From NCBI GenBank assembly GCA_026122225.1, contig JANEZZ010001676.1:124001-188000 (forward strand): a stretch of 64,000 nucleotides of DNA, read 5' to 3'. The notes below the pieces were generated by a model. The model ran no database searches. It was not told where the DNA came from and worked only from the letters and a program-made list of their open reading frames with translations. Made by a program: the position numbers and the translations under genes. Each line of letters opens with the position of its first letter. The first letter of the stretch is position 1. Shown here one piece after another: positions 54,107-64,000 of the stretch. The stretch is from Heloderma charlesbogerti. Lineage: Eukaryota; Chordata; Lepidosauria; Squamata; Helodermatidae.

Positions 54107-55341
54107 CAAGAATCCCTTAGAAGAAATGGAGTAGCACTCATAGTCAACAAAAGGGTGGGAAAAGCAGTACTGTGGTACAATCTTAAAAATGATAGAATGA
54201 TCTCAGTACGAATCCAAGGCAAACCATTCAACATCACAGTAATTCAAGTCTATGCCGCAACCACTGATGCCGAAGAAGCTGAGGTTGATTGGTTCTGTGA
54301 AGACCTACAACACCTTCTACAACTTACACCAAACAAAGATGTCCTCTTCATCATAGGGGACTGGAATGCTAAAGTGGAAGTCAAGAAATCACCGGGATAA
54401 CAGGCAGGCATGGCCTTGGTGTACAAAATGAAGCACCAGATGGTCAATATTGACATCACCAGATGGTCAATATTGAAATCAGATGGATTATGTCCTTTGC
54501 AGCCAAAGATGGAGAAGCTCCATACAGGCAGTAAAAACAAGACCTGGAGATGACTGTGGCTCAGATCATGAGCTGCTTCTTGCAAAATTTCGGCTGAAAT
54601 TGAAGAACATAGGGAAAACCACTAAACCATTCAGGTATGACCTAAATCATAGGTGAGGAATAGATTTCAGGGATTAGACCTGATAGACAGAGTGCCCGAG
54701 GAACTATGGACGGAGGTCCGTAACATTGTTCAGGAGGCAGCAACGAAATCCATCCCAAAGAAAAAGAAATGCAAGAAAGCCAAGTGGCTGTCTGATGAGG
54801 CTTTACAAGTAGCTGAGGAAAGAAGGGAAGCAAAAAGCAAGGGAGAAAGGGGAAGATATATCCAAGTGAATGCAGAGTTCCAGAGAATAGCAAGGAGAGA
54901 CAAGAAGGCCTTCTTAAAGGAACAATGCAAAGAAATCGAGGAAAACAACAGAATGGGAAAGACTAGAGATCTCTTCAAGAAAATTGGAGATCTCAAGGGA
55001 ACGTTTTGTGCAAAGACGGGCATGATAAAGGACAAAGAAGGCAGGGACCTCACAGAAGCAGATGAGATTAAGAAGAGGTGGAAAGAATACACAGAAGAAC
55101 TATACAGGAAAGATCTTAATGTCCTTGATAGCCATGATAGTAATGTCCTTGATAGCCATGATAGTGCGGTCACTGAACATGAGCCGGACATCCTCAAGAG
55201 TGAAGTCAAGTGGGCCTTAGGAAGCATTAGTAACAACAAAGCTAGCGGAGATGACAGTCTTCCAGCTGAGCTATTTAAAATCCTAAAAGATGATGCTGTT
55301 AAAGTGCTGCATTCAATATGCCAACAAATTTGGAACACTCA
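54107..55341 (+). mobile_element. Bov-B LINE fragment, plus strand
   Basis: Truncated at both ends; equivalent to about 6,399-7,695 of the full-length copy. It encodes the endonuclease C-terminal half and linker. It has internal deletions (near 54,440 and 54,650), a tandem duplication of AATGTCCTTGATAGCCATG (55,119-55,160), and a 1-base deletion after CTAAAGT shared with the opposite copy. It joins the inverted copy at about 55,341. Confidence 0.88.
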
Positions 55342-57436
55342 CAAAGCAGAAATAGACGTTTTTCTGGAATTCTCTGGCTTTCTCCATGATCTAGCGAATG
55401 TTAGCGATTTGATCTCTAGTTCCTCTGCCTCTTCAAAACCCAGCTTGTACTTCCGGTAGTTCTCGGTTCGCATACTGCTGAAGCCTAGCTTGTAGGATTT
55501 TGAGCATCACCTTGCTGGCATGTGAAATGAGCGCAATTGTGCAGTAGTTTGAACACTTTTTGGCATTGCCCTTCTTTGGAATTGGAATGTAAACTGACCT
55601 TTCCCAGTCTTGTGGCCACTGTTGAGTGTTCCAGATTTGTTGGCATATTGAGTGCAGCACTTTCACAGCATCATCTTCTAGGATTTTAAATAGCTCAGCT
55701 GGAAGACTGTCATCTTTGCTAGCTTTGTTGTTACTAATCTTTCCTAAGGCCCACTTGACTTTACTCTCGAGGATGTCCGGCTCACGTTCAGTGACTGCAC
55801 TATCATGGCTATCAAGGACATTCAGATCTTTCCTGTATAGTTCTTCTGTGTATTCTTTCCACCTCTTCTGAATCTCATCTGCTTCTGTTAGGTCCCTGCC
55901 TTCTTTGTCCTTTATCATGCCTGTCTTTGCACTAAACGTTCCCTTGATATCTCTGATTTTCTTGAAGAGATCTCTAGTCTTTCCCATTCTGTTGTTTTCC
56001 TTGATTTCTTTGCATTGTTCCTTTAAGAAGGCCTTCTTGTCTCTCCTTGCTGTTCTCTGGAACTCTGCATTCAGTTGGATATCTCTTCCCCTTTCTCCCT
56101 TGCTTTTCGCTTCCCTTCTTTCCTCAGCTCCTTGTAAAGCCTCATCAGACAGCCACTTGGCTTTCTTGCATTTCTTTTTCTTTGGGATGGATTTCGTTGC
56201 TGCCTCCTGAACAATGTTACGGACCTCCATCCATAGTTCCTCAGGCACTCTGTCTATCAGGTCTAATCCCTGAAATCTATTCCTCACCTCCATTATATAT
56301 TCATAAGGGATATGATTTAGGTCATACCTGAATGGTTTAGTGGTTTTCCCTACGTTCTTCAATTTAAGCTGAAATGTTGCAACAATAAGCTCATGATCTG
56401 AGCCACAGTCAGCTCCAGGTCTTGTTTTTACTGCCTGTATAGAGCTTCTCCATCTTTGGCTGCAAAGGACATAATCCATCTGATTTCGATATTGACCATC
56501 TGGTGATGTCCATGTGTAGAGTCGCCTCTTGTGCTGTTGGAAAAGAGTGTTTGCTATGATCAGCGTGTTCTCTTGGCAAAACTCTATTAGCCTTTGTCCT
56601 GCTTCATTTTGTACACCAAAGCCATGCCTGCCTGTTATCCCGGTGATTTCTTGACTTCCACTTTAGCATTCCAGTCCCCTATGATGAAGAGGACATCTTT
56701 GTTTGGTGTAAGTTGTAGAAGGTGTTGTAGGTCTTCACAGAACCGATCAACCTCAGCTTCTTCAGCCTCAGTGGTTGGGGCATAGATTTGAATTACATTC
56801 TATGGTTTTTGAGATTGTACCGCAGTACTGCTTTTCCCACCCTTTTGTTGACTATGAGTGCTACTCCATTTCTTCTAAGGGAGTCTTGCCCACAGTAGTA
56901 GATATGATGGTCACCTGAATTAAATTTGCCCATGCCTGTCCATTTTAGTTCGCTGATTCCCAAGATGCCGATGTTCAGTCTTGCCATCTCATGTTTGACC
57001 ACCTCCAGCTTACCTTGATTCATTGATCTGACATTCCAGGTTCCTAAACAATATTGTTCTTTACAGCATTGGACTTTCTTTTCACCACCAGACACATCCA
57101 CAGCTGAGTGTCCTTTCAGCTTTGGCACAGCTGCTTCACTCTTTCTGGCGCTACTTGGAAATACCCTCTGCTCTTCCCCAGTAGTATACTGGACACCTTC
57201 CAACCTGAGGTGCTCATCTTCCGGCGTCATCTCTTTTAGCCTTGTGATATGTTCCATGGGGTTTTCTTGGGAAGAATACTGGAGTGGGTTGCCATTTCCT
57301 TCTGCAGTGGACCACATTTTGTCAGAACTTTCTGCCATGACCTGTCCGTCTTGGGTGGCCCTGCACGGCATAGCTTATGGCTTCACTGAATTACACAAGC
57401 CCCTTCACCACAACAAGGCAGTGATCCATGAAGGGG
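55342..57436 (-). mobile_element. Bov-B LINE fragment, minus strand, with intact 5' end
   Basis: Begins at 57,436 with the true Bov-B 5' end (CCCCTTCATGGATCACTGCC) and runs to the RT region (CAAGCTAGG ... VQAGF), equivalent to about 5,848-7,985 of the full-length copy. It carries a deletion of about 44 bp near 56,795 and the same 1-base deletion as the plus copy. The frames are broken; one 348-codon piece (55,433-56,479) remains. Confidence 0.88.
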
Positions 57437-58745
57437 ATCGATCATGGTATCCTTCTGGATAGGTTGTCTGGGTTGGGAGTTGGAGGCACTACACTGCAGT
57501 GGTTCCACTTCTACTTGGATGGCTGATTCCGGAAGGTGGCGCTGGGGGGTTATTGCTCTGTGCCATGGCAATTATGCCATGGGGTTCCACAGGGCTCTAT
57601 TTTATCCCCCATGCTGTTTGACATCTACATGAAACCGCTGGGGGAGATTATCTGGAGGTGTGGGCTGAGATGCCATCAATATGCAGATGACACCCAGCTC
57701 TACCTCGCTTTCTCATCAAACCCAGGTGAGGCAGTGGCTGTTCTGAATCAGTGCCTGGGCATGGTAATGGACTGGATGAGGGCCAATAAACTGAAACTCA
57801 ATCCAGACAAGATGGAGGTACTGTTAGTGGGTGGTTTGTCTGCCCAGCTAGGTGATATTCAACCTGTTCTGGAGGGGGTTGCACTCCCCCTAAAGGATCA
57901 GGTTCGTAGTTTGGGGGTGCTCTTGGATCCAGAACTGTCACTTGAGGCACAGGTGAACTCAGTGGCACGGAGCACTTTTTATCAGTTTAGGCTGGTATAC
58001 CAACTACGCCCTTATCTGGACAGAGATAGCCTAGGTACAGTTATCCATGCTCTGATAACGTCTTGTCTGGATTACTGCAATGTGTTATATGTGGAGCAGC
58101 CTCTGAAAATGGTCCAAAAACATCTGCTAGTCCAAAATAGGGCAGCAAGATTGTTACTGGACAGCGAGCTCATATTACGCCAGTACTTTTCCAGTGGCAC
58201 TGGCTGCCAGTCCATTTCCAGGCCTGATTCAAAGTGCTGTTATTAATATTCAAAGCCCTTAATGGCTTGGGACCAGGTTATCTGAAGGATCACCTCCTCC
58301 CATATGTGCTGGCCGGACCTTAAGATCATCCTCAGCAGTCCTTCTCCATGAGCCCCTGCCAAAGGAAGTGAGGCGGTGGCTACTAGGAGGAAGGCCTTTT
58401 CTGCTGTGGCACCCCACCTGTGGAAAGACCTCCCAAGTGAGGTTCACTTGGCACCTACGTTGTATTCCTTCTGGCACCAGGTGAAGACCTTTTTATTCTC
58501 CCAGGCATTTTAGTCTTTTAGCTTTCTAGTCTTTTAGCTTTGCTGTTTTAAATCTGTATTTTAAATTCTGCATTGCTGCTGGGCTTCATTCTGGTTGCAT
58601 TGTTATATTGTGGTTTTAATGCTTTTATATTTTTGTATTGTTTTACTGTGAACTTTTTGGTTTTAATTTTTGTGAACTGCCCAGAGAGCTTTAGCTGTTG
58701 GGTGGTATAGAAAATAAATAAATAAACAAACAAATAAATAAATAA
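57437..58745 (+). pseudogene. L2-clade LINE 3' half
   Basis: Encodes CHGVPQGSILSPMLFDIYMK, CHQYADDTQLYLAFSSNPGE (active site), LNPDKMEVLLVGG, LPLKDQVRSLGVLLDP, CLDYCNVLYVEQPLKMVQ and VQNRAARLL. Past a frame break it continues with FQALINIQSPYGL-type sequence (YQSP... VLAGP) and the 3' UTR CTGCCCAGAGAGCTTTAGC, then an AATAAATAAATAAAC tail. It abuts the Bov-B 5' end at 57,437. Confidence 0.85.
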
Positions 58746-58842
58746 AATGTAACAAAATTAGAAATAATATTATTGCAATAGTTTTAACATTCATTTATCT
58801 CTCTCTCTAAAGCCAATTGGTAAAAAGGCAGAGTGGAAATGG

Positions 58843-58937
58843 AAGAAAGAAAGAAAAAGAGAAAGAAACAAAGAGGGAAACAGAGAGAGAGAAAGAGAGG
58901 GGGGAAAGAAAGAAAAGGAAAGAAAAGAAAAGAAGCT
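58843..58937 (+). repeat. Purine-rich GAAA/GAGA tract
   Basis: Almost all A and G over about 95 bases. Confidence 0.8.
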
Positions 58938-59898
58938 ATTCAAAATTTGTAACCACGGAATTACTTAGTTTTAACTGTTGTCAAATCCAACACAAGGGGG
59001 AGCTCAAATCCAGCAACGATGCAAAGTTGAACAGTTTTATTACACACTGGCTATAGGGCTGCACCATGTCAGGAACCATGCCTAGGGGTCCCAGTGGGCA
59101 TGGCTTCACTCATATGGGGCAGATTTTTTAAAATTATTATTATGATTAAATATACAATGTGTCCAACTCTGCCAGCTGCTTAAGTTTGCTTGAAGGCTTT
59201 GCTATATCAAATGAAGAGCTATTCCAGTCCAGACCAAGCTGGGTCTATTGGCTAGTCCAGAAGAAAGTGTGCTCTTTTGAGGCCTGCCTTGGATCCAGGC
59301 TTTCCCCACGTGAGTGGAATACATAGCACAACTTCAGGGAGGCAGAATTTTCATACTGAATGATCAACCCACCACAAATCAAGGATGACCTGTTGAGAAT
59401 TATTTATGGGCCCCCTCTTCTCAACTCATCAGGAGCAGCCAAACAGAACATTTTAATAAACCTTCCATTATACATTACAAGGAAAAGGCAAATATACTTG
59501 CTGAGTTTGCCAGTGCTCCCATTTTGACCGCTTGATTAGCATGAAATGAGCCAGAAGAGCTGCAAGACAAGATTATGCATTCATTAGTGAAATATATACA
59601 AACAGAGCCAGATCCTTCACTGAAGTACATTGAGGTGTTTCTTTAAAAACATGTGAAATTAATGCTGATTTTACACCCATTTGGATGCAGACAAGTCTTG
59701 AGCTCTACCCCGAGGTTCAACAAGGGATACTTGAATGCTTACTTTTCCTTAAGCTCCTGGGTCTTCCTGCTTATAACAATTACAACATCGGAGGCAGTAG
59801 TGAAGAATGCATCATTTTATTTGCTCATTAACCTGTCTATAGACAATCCAGTGACTAGTTTTCAGCAAATACATTTATTCTCAGATAAATGGTTTAGA
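58938..59898. other. Unassigned intergenic sequence
   Basis: No gene or named repeat recognised. Confidence 0.35.
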
Positions 59899-60035
59899 TC
59901 AGCCTTGCCCAACTTGGCACCTTCCAGATGTGCTCGACTAAAACTCCCATCACCCCCAGCCAGCATGGGCATTGATGGGAGATGATGGAATGCCAGCCCA
60001 ACACATCTGGAGGGTGCCAAGTTGGAGAAAGCTGG
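59899..60035. mobile_element. Palindromic hAT-like MITE (copy 11)
   Basis: CAGCCTTGCCCAACTTGGC / GCCAAGTTGGAGAAAGCTGG arms; CCCCCAGCCAGCATGGGCA centre. Confidence 0.75.
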
Positions 60036-60071
60036 TTTAAATAAAAAGCCAACTCGGGGGGAGGGGGACAT

Positions 60072-60425
60072 GACATGATAGAGGTGTATAAAATCCTGTG
60101 TGGTGTGAAGAAAGTGGGTAGAGAGTGGTTTTTCTCCCTCTCTTATAATACTAGAACATGGGGACATCCAATAAAGCTGAATGGTGGGAGATTCAGGACA
60201 GATAAAAGGAAGAACTTTTTCACACAGTGCATAGTTGCTGCTTACCCTATTTAAAAATATCACTATGCATGCAGTTGGTTAAAGTGGAATAGGCTACCCA
60301 AGATGTAGTGGTAGCTGCCAAGTTGGATGCTTTAAAGGGGGACTAGACAAATTAATGGAGGAGAAGGCTACTATTCCTGATGGCTATGTATTACTTCCAG
60401 GATCAGAGGTAGCATACCTCTGAAT
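60072..60425 (+). mobile_element. CR1-like LINE C-terminal fragment
   Basis: Encodes IEVYKILCGVKKVGREWFF-like sequence, SLSYNTRTWGHPIKL, GGRFRTDKRKNFFTQCIV and a VKWNRLPK-type end after a short interruption; a different CR1 lineage from the one at 51.8 kb. Confidence 0.65.
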
Positions 60426-61400
60426 AGCAGTCATTGGCAGTGGAGGGCGGTGGCTCCGATGTCACTGGGGTGGTGAATCCACTCTGGCTTTCAGTCAGAA
60501 CCTGTCAGAACTCTAATGGAGCTAGCCAAGGATTGGGCTGCTTGCTTGGAAACTGTTGCATTGGGTGTGAGTATGAGCATGTGTCCTACGGTAGAGTTCT
60601 AAGGTCTCAAAGACATGTGCAAGTACATGTTCTCTGTACGTGAGGAGAACCGAAGAATGTGAGCTACTTGTGCAAAGTCACTTTGAAACTGGGCCATCCA
60701 AAACAGCGTCTGGTGGTCCAAGTTAACAAGCTGGGCAACATTTAAGGACATGGCTGGTGCATGCGCTTGGTTTCAGCACCAAAACTGTGGACAGCAGCAC
60801 CGCAAGCTTTTCCTGTCAGTGCTGGGGATATGCAGATCTCCCCCCCCCCCCGCCTTACAATAGCACCTAAACAACTGGAGGAAGGTGGGAGAGGGAGAAC
60901 AGCAATTCCCAGTCCTGTCGATTCTGGAATATTGTCCCAAATCAATATCTCTGATCTACATGGATAAGGAATTCCACAGTTCCCTGCACACTGTCAGGAA
61001 CAAAATTTAGAATCCAGGAATAAATATGGGCCTGTCTCTTACTTGCATATTTATGCTTAATGCAATTTAAATGTTTATTCTTGCAAAAAAGAAGAAGAAA
61101 AGAAATGTGGGGAATCTTTGCAGCCTGCAGATCTTGTGTTGTCTGTAGAACTTTGCCTACTGAATTAACACTCCACACTGGTACTGATAACAGAAGTGAT
61201 TGATTTCAAAGGTTATATTCAGTTCCCTGGCAGGGATCCCAGCACAGGCCTGCAGGAGGGCTTCTAGTCTACAGGAAGAGAGGGAGAGGGAAGTCTGGAG
61301 GCCAGGCTGCCCTTAAGAGAAGAGTGCACCATAATTCACTGTGAGTGAATAGAACAAACTGTGTTAGAGGCTCCCCTCGATCACCACCCTATATATGAAC
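60426..61400. other. Unassigned intergenic sequence
   Basis: Only a C-run at 60,840-60,851 stands out. Confidence 0.35.
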
Positions 61401-61414
61401 AAGATAACTCATTC

Positions 61415-62050
61415 CCCATCTGTGGACTCCTATGTAGCCAAAACAGCACCATCCACGCACAAGAGGGAGGCATCAGCAGGCTTGGAAGAACCCCAAGATT
61501 TGCAGAAGATACAAACAAACTTTAGGGAGAAAAACTGTAAGTGGGATGCCCCTCCCCTGATGAGGACTGAAGTTGCTGAGTGAGTGGTGAGGAAAATGGA
61601 AAAGCGGGGTGGGGGGGAGGGGCAATGGAATGGAGCTTTGTGAAGAGGGCATGGCTGGCTGGAACCCTGAACAGGAACACTCACACTGCAACAGTTTGCT
61701 GCAGCCCCCTCTTGAATATATTAGTAGCCAATTCAATTCTTCAAGTGCCAATCCTTCTGTAGCCAGACATCGCCATCTGTGCACAACAGGGAGGTATCAG
61801 CTGGCTGGGGGGAAGCCCAAAAGTCAAGTAGAAAATAACTTTAGGAGCAACCCTAAGGGTGGGCAAAACTTCAAAAATAGCTGGATGAGGACTGAGCACA
61901 CTCATTGGCCAAGGAATTTTGACTGGTTGTTGGGGGCGAGGAAGCATAAAATTAGTGGGGAGGGACAATGGAATGGAACATTTTGGAAGACGGCATGGCT
62001 GGCTGGAACCCTGAACAGGAGCACTACACAGTGGGACATTTTGTTGCTGG
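61415..62050 (+). repeat. Two tandem copies of an unknown 310-bp unit
   Basis: Copy 1 about 61,430-61,705, copy 2 about 61,757-62,050. Both have GTAGCCA, CATC(C)ACGCACAA / CATCTGTGCACAA with GAGGTATCAGC, a CAATGGAATGGA segment, and GGCATGGCTGGCTGGAACCC followed by TGAACAGGA(A/G)CACT. Confidence 0.65.
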
Positions 62051-62392
62051 TCTCATTTAAAAATAAAATAAAATACTTCAATGGAAACAGATCACTGATT
62101 GCCTTTGAATGTGGCTTGCCTTTGCCTCCCAGAGCTTCTGGTGGTGCTTTTGTTTACATGAGTCTTTGGCTCAAAATGAAAGATGAGGGGTCTCATGAGG
62201 TTCTTCCTCTCCCTTTCAGATTTGGGGTTCCAGGTCTGAAACCCCACAAAGAAACCAGAAGCTGATAGTAAGAAGTGGAAAGTGTGAGAAGCATGGGGAT
62301 GTTTATTATTTGCTTTCAGACACTAAGCAGGGGGATTTGCAAAACTAGAAAAATGTCACACCACAGACAGAAACATGATCAGAAATTGAGTC

Positions 62393-62441
62393 TGTCCATC
62401 CATCCATCCATCCATCCATCCATCCATCCATCCATCCATCC
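62393..62441 (+). repeat. CCAT microsatellite
   Basis: About twelve CATC units in a row. Confidence 0.9.
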
Positions 62442-62499
62442 AATCTATAAGAATCCAGAGGTGGAGATTTATCTAGATTTTGCTTGCTTGCTTGCTTAT

Positions 62500-62745
62500 T
62501 TATTTAATTATATTTATTATTACATTTATAGCCTGCCTTTTTTCCTCTTGCAAAGAACCCAAGGTGGCTTACACGATCCTCCCCCCACCCCATTTTATCC
62601 TCACAACAACCCTATGAGGTAGATCAGGCTGAGAGTCAATGACTAGCCCAGAGCCACCCACCCATGGCTGAGTGGGGACTAGAACCCAGAACTTCCAAGT
62701 CCCAGTCCAACACTCTAACCACTACACCACACTGCCTCTAGCTAA
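62500..62745 (-). mobile_element. tRNA-derived SINE (copy 4)
   Basis: On the minus strand: GGCAGTGTGGTGTAGTGGTT head, GGTTCTAGTCCCCACTCAGC B-box region, GGTTGTTGTGAGGATAAAAT core, TAATTAAATAAATAAG tail. Confidence 0.75.
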
Positions 62746-62765
62746 CGTGCTCAAGGTCACTTAGA

Positions 62766-62902
62766 GCACCTTTCCCCCAACCTGACACCCTCCAGATGTG
62801 CTGGACTGCAACTTGCCTCATGGCTATGGGCCACACTGGCTGGGGATAATGGGATCTGTACCCCAACACATCAGGAAGCCACTGGGTTGTGGAAAGGCTG
62901 AC
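62766..62902. mobile_element. Palindromic hAT-like MITE (copy 12)
   Basis: CCCCAACCTGACACCCTCCAGATG ends shortened to CCAACCTGACACCC and its partner CACTGGGTTGTGGAAAGGC; diverged. Confidence 0.65.
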
Positions 62903-64000
62903 TTGGAGAGTCTGTGGCAGACTGAAGAGAACAGAGTCCAGTCCTTTTGGCTGACAACAAGTCTGTTCCTAGGTTATTGCCAGCCATCATCTGGCACTGT
63001 GGAGAGGTCAAATCCTGAATCCCAATATTATCCACAAAGGAGGGGACTGATGCCCCTTGGTGTTCTCTAGAGAAGGTACAAAACTTTGCCCTTGAGAATG
63101 CATCAGATATCTTGGAAGTGACCATTCTTCCTGGTACCAGCACTTGGTTACAGCTGTCAAAATATCCCCAGTTTAACCAACAATGCAGCCATGAAAAGCT
63201 AGAGGCAGAGCAATGGCATTCCTGTTATTCACTTCCCCCTCTTGCTGATTGTGTTTCCCTACACAATAAACAACCCTGATTTTATACATTTATTTATTTA
63301 TTTGCTGGGAGTGAGTGAGCATGGTCTCTCCTCTTATAGGTTCGCCTGCCAGATTGGAGCTACATCAGCTGAGGAGGAAGTCCCCTTTATATCTGCGAGC
63401 ACAAACCAGGCACCAGGCACACAAAAGGGCGAGAGACAGATGCTGGAAGAGGCAGGAGGCAACACAACCACTCCATCAGAGCAGGACTGAGAAGAGGCAC
63501 GGGGGAAGATGGGGCATGCTGCATCCTCACCGTTGTTGGTCTGTGGGTATTGCCTTTCGTCTGCTGGATCTGAGGATGATGCAAAACATGGTAAGTTCTG
63601 CAGGAAAAGTTAGTTGGCTGCTTTTAAAAAATAAGTAAACTAGGTGGTGATGGATTTTGGAAAGTGGAACAGAGGGAGGGAGGGCAGATGACAGCCTCTT
63701 GATGGTGCATTTATTTGTATGCTTCTGAGTATAACGAAGTCTGTTACAGTCAGACCATCTTGAGATCCAGTGGATTTCGAGTTCAGTGTGTGATTGTTCC
63801 AGCTCCAGAGGGGGCTGGAACAGTCATGGATGTGGTTTACCTGTCCTAAGGAAAAAAACACAGATGTGTCGGGTCTTCCTGACAAATGTGGAGGAGGAGA
63901 GCTAAGCAGGGTTCAGTGCATCTTTACGATCTGATGAGTGGGACAGGGCAGAGAACCAATGATTTTTCTCTCAGTCTCTTTGCAGTGGGGCTTGGATAAA
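62903..64000. other. Unassigned intergenic sequence to the right edge
   Basis: No coding exon recognised. In particular no ZFPM1 zinc-finger motif was seen on the minus strand, although that gene would be the expected neighbour by human order. Confidence 0.35.

Noticed and set aside
54107..57436. Twin-priming inversion of one Bov-B insertion
   Set aside because: In twin priming the two parts are complementary segments of one element. Here about 1.25 kb is present in both, so two copies or a duplication is needed.
62903..64000. Last exons of ZFPM1
   Set aside because: Expected by human gene order, but no zinc-finger or other recognisable ZFPM1 coding sequence was seen.

Overview
This window looks like a piece of a squamate reptile (probably lizard) nuclear genome. 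The evidence is its repeat content: Bov-B (RTE-clade) LINEs with the characteristic CAACAACAAC 3' tail, CR1 and L2-type LINEs, tRNA-derived SINEs, many short palindromic MITEs, and a Tc1-like transposon. Almost all long open reading frames belong to these elements.

One host gene is recognisable: ZC3H18, a CCCH zinc-finger mRNA-fate factor, read on the minus strand. A CpG-rich promoter and probable non-coding exon 1 lie at about 50.85-51.5 kb. Eight coding exons follow leftwards: 43,816-43,223; 38,365-38,281; 36,727-36,573; 32,119-32,027; 29,689-29,532; 27,405-27,373; 25,057-24,931; 22,982-22,696. All have GT-AG junctions and compatible phases. Together they encode about 510 N-terminal residues: acidic N-terminus, C-x7-C-x5-C-x3-H finger, central conserved region, and RE-repeat region. 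The Ser/Arg-rich and C-terminal exons were not found, so positions 1-22,695 are read as one large intron with the rest of the gene off the left edge.

Layout. 1-22.7 kb (last intron in view): a Bov-B LINE close to full length (5,848-9,075) with a 9-bp target duplication; a truncated Bov-B inside an L2-type LINE, beside a 5S-rRNA-derived SINE with a CR1 tail (11.4-13.1 kb); an L2 (13.6-15.7 kb) split by an insert of about 0.9 kb made of nested palindromes; and a direct-repeat-flanked fold-back insert (21.86-22.18 kb). 22.7-51 kb: the exons, with introns full of MITEs, SINEs and a dead Tc1 element (32,287-33,922). 51.8-58.7 kb, upstream of the promoter: a 5'-truncated CR1, two Bov-B copies in inverted orientation, and an L2 fragment. 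58.7-64 kb: no gene recognised; SINEs, MITEs, a CR1-like tail, a tandemly repeated segment and simple repeats.

The least explained structure is the hierarchical palindrome at about 13.77-14.65 kb. All family names come from recognising motifs by eye; no database search was run.
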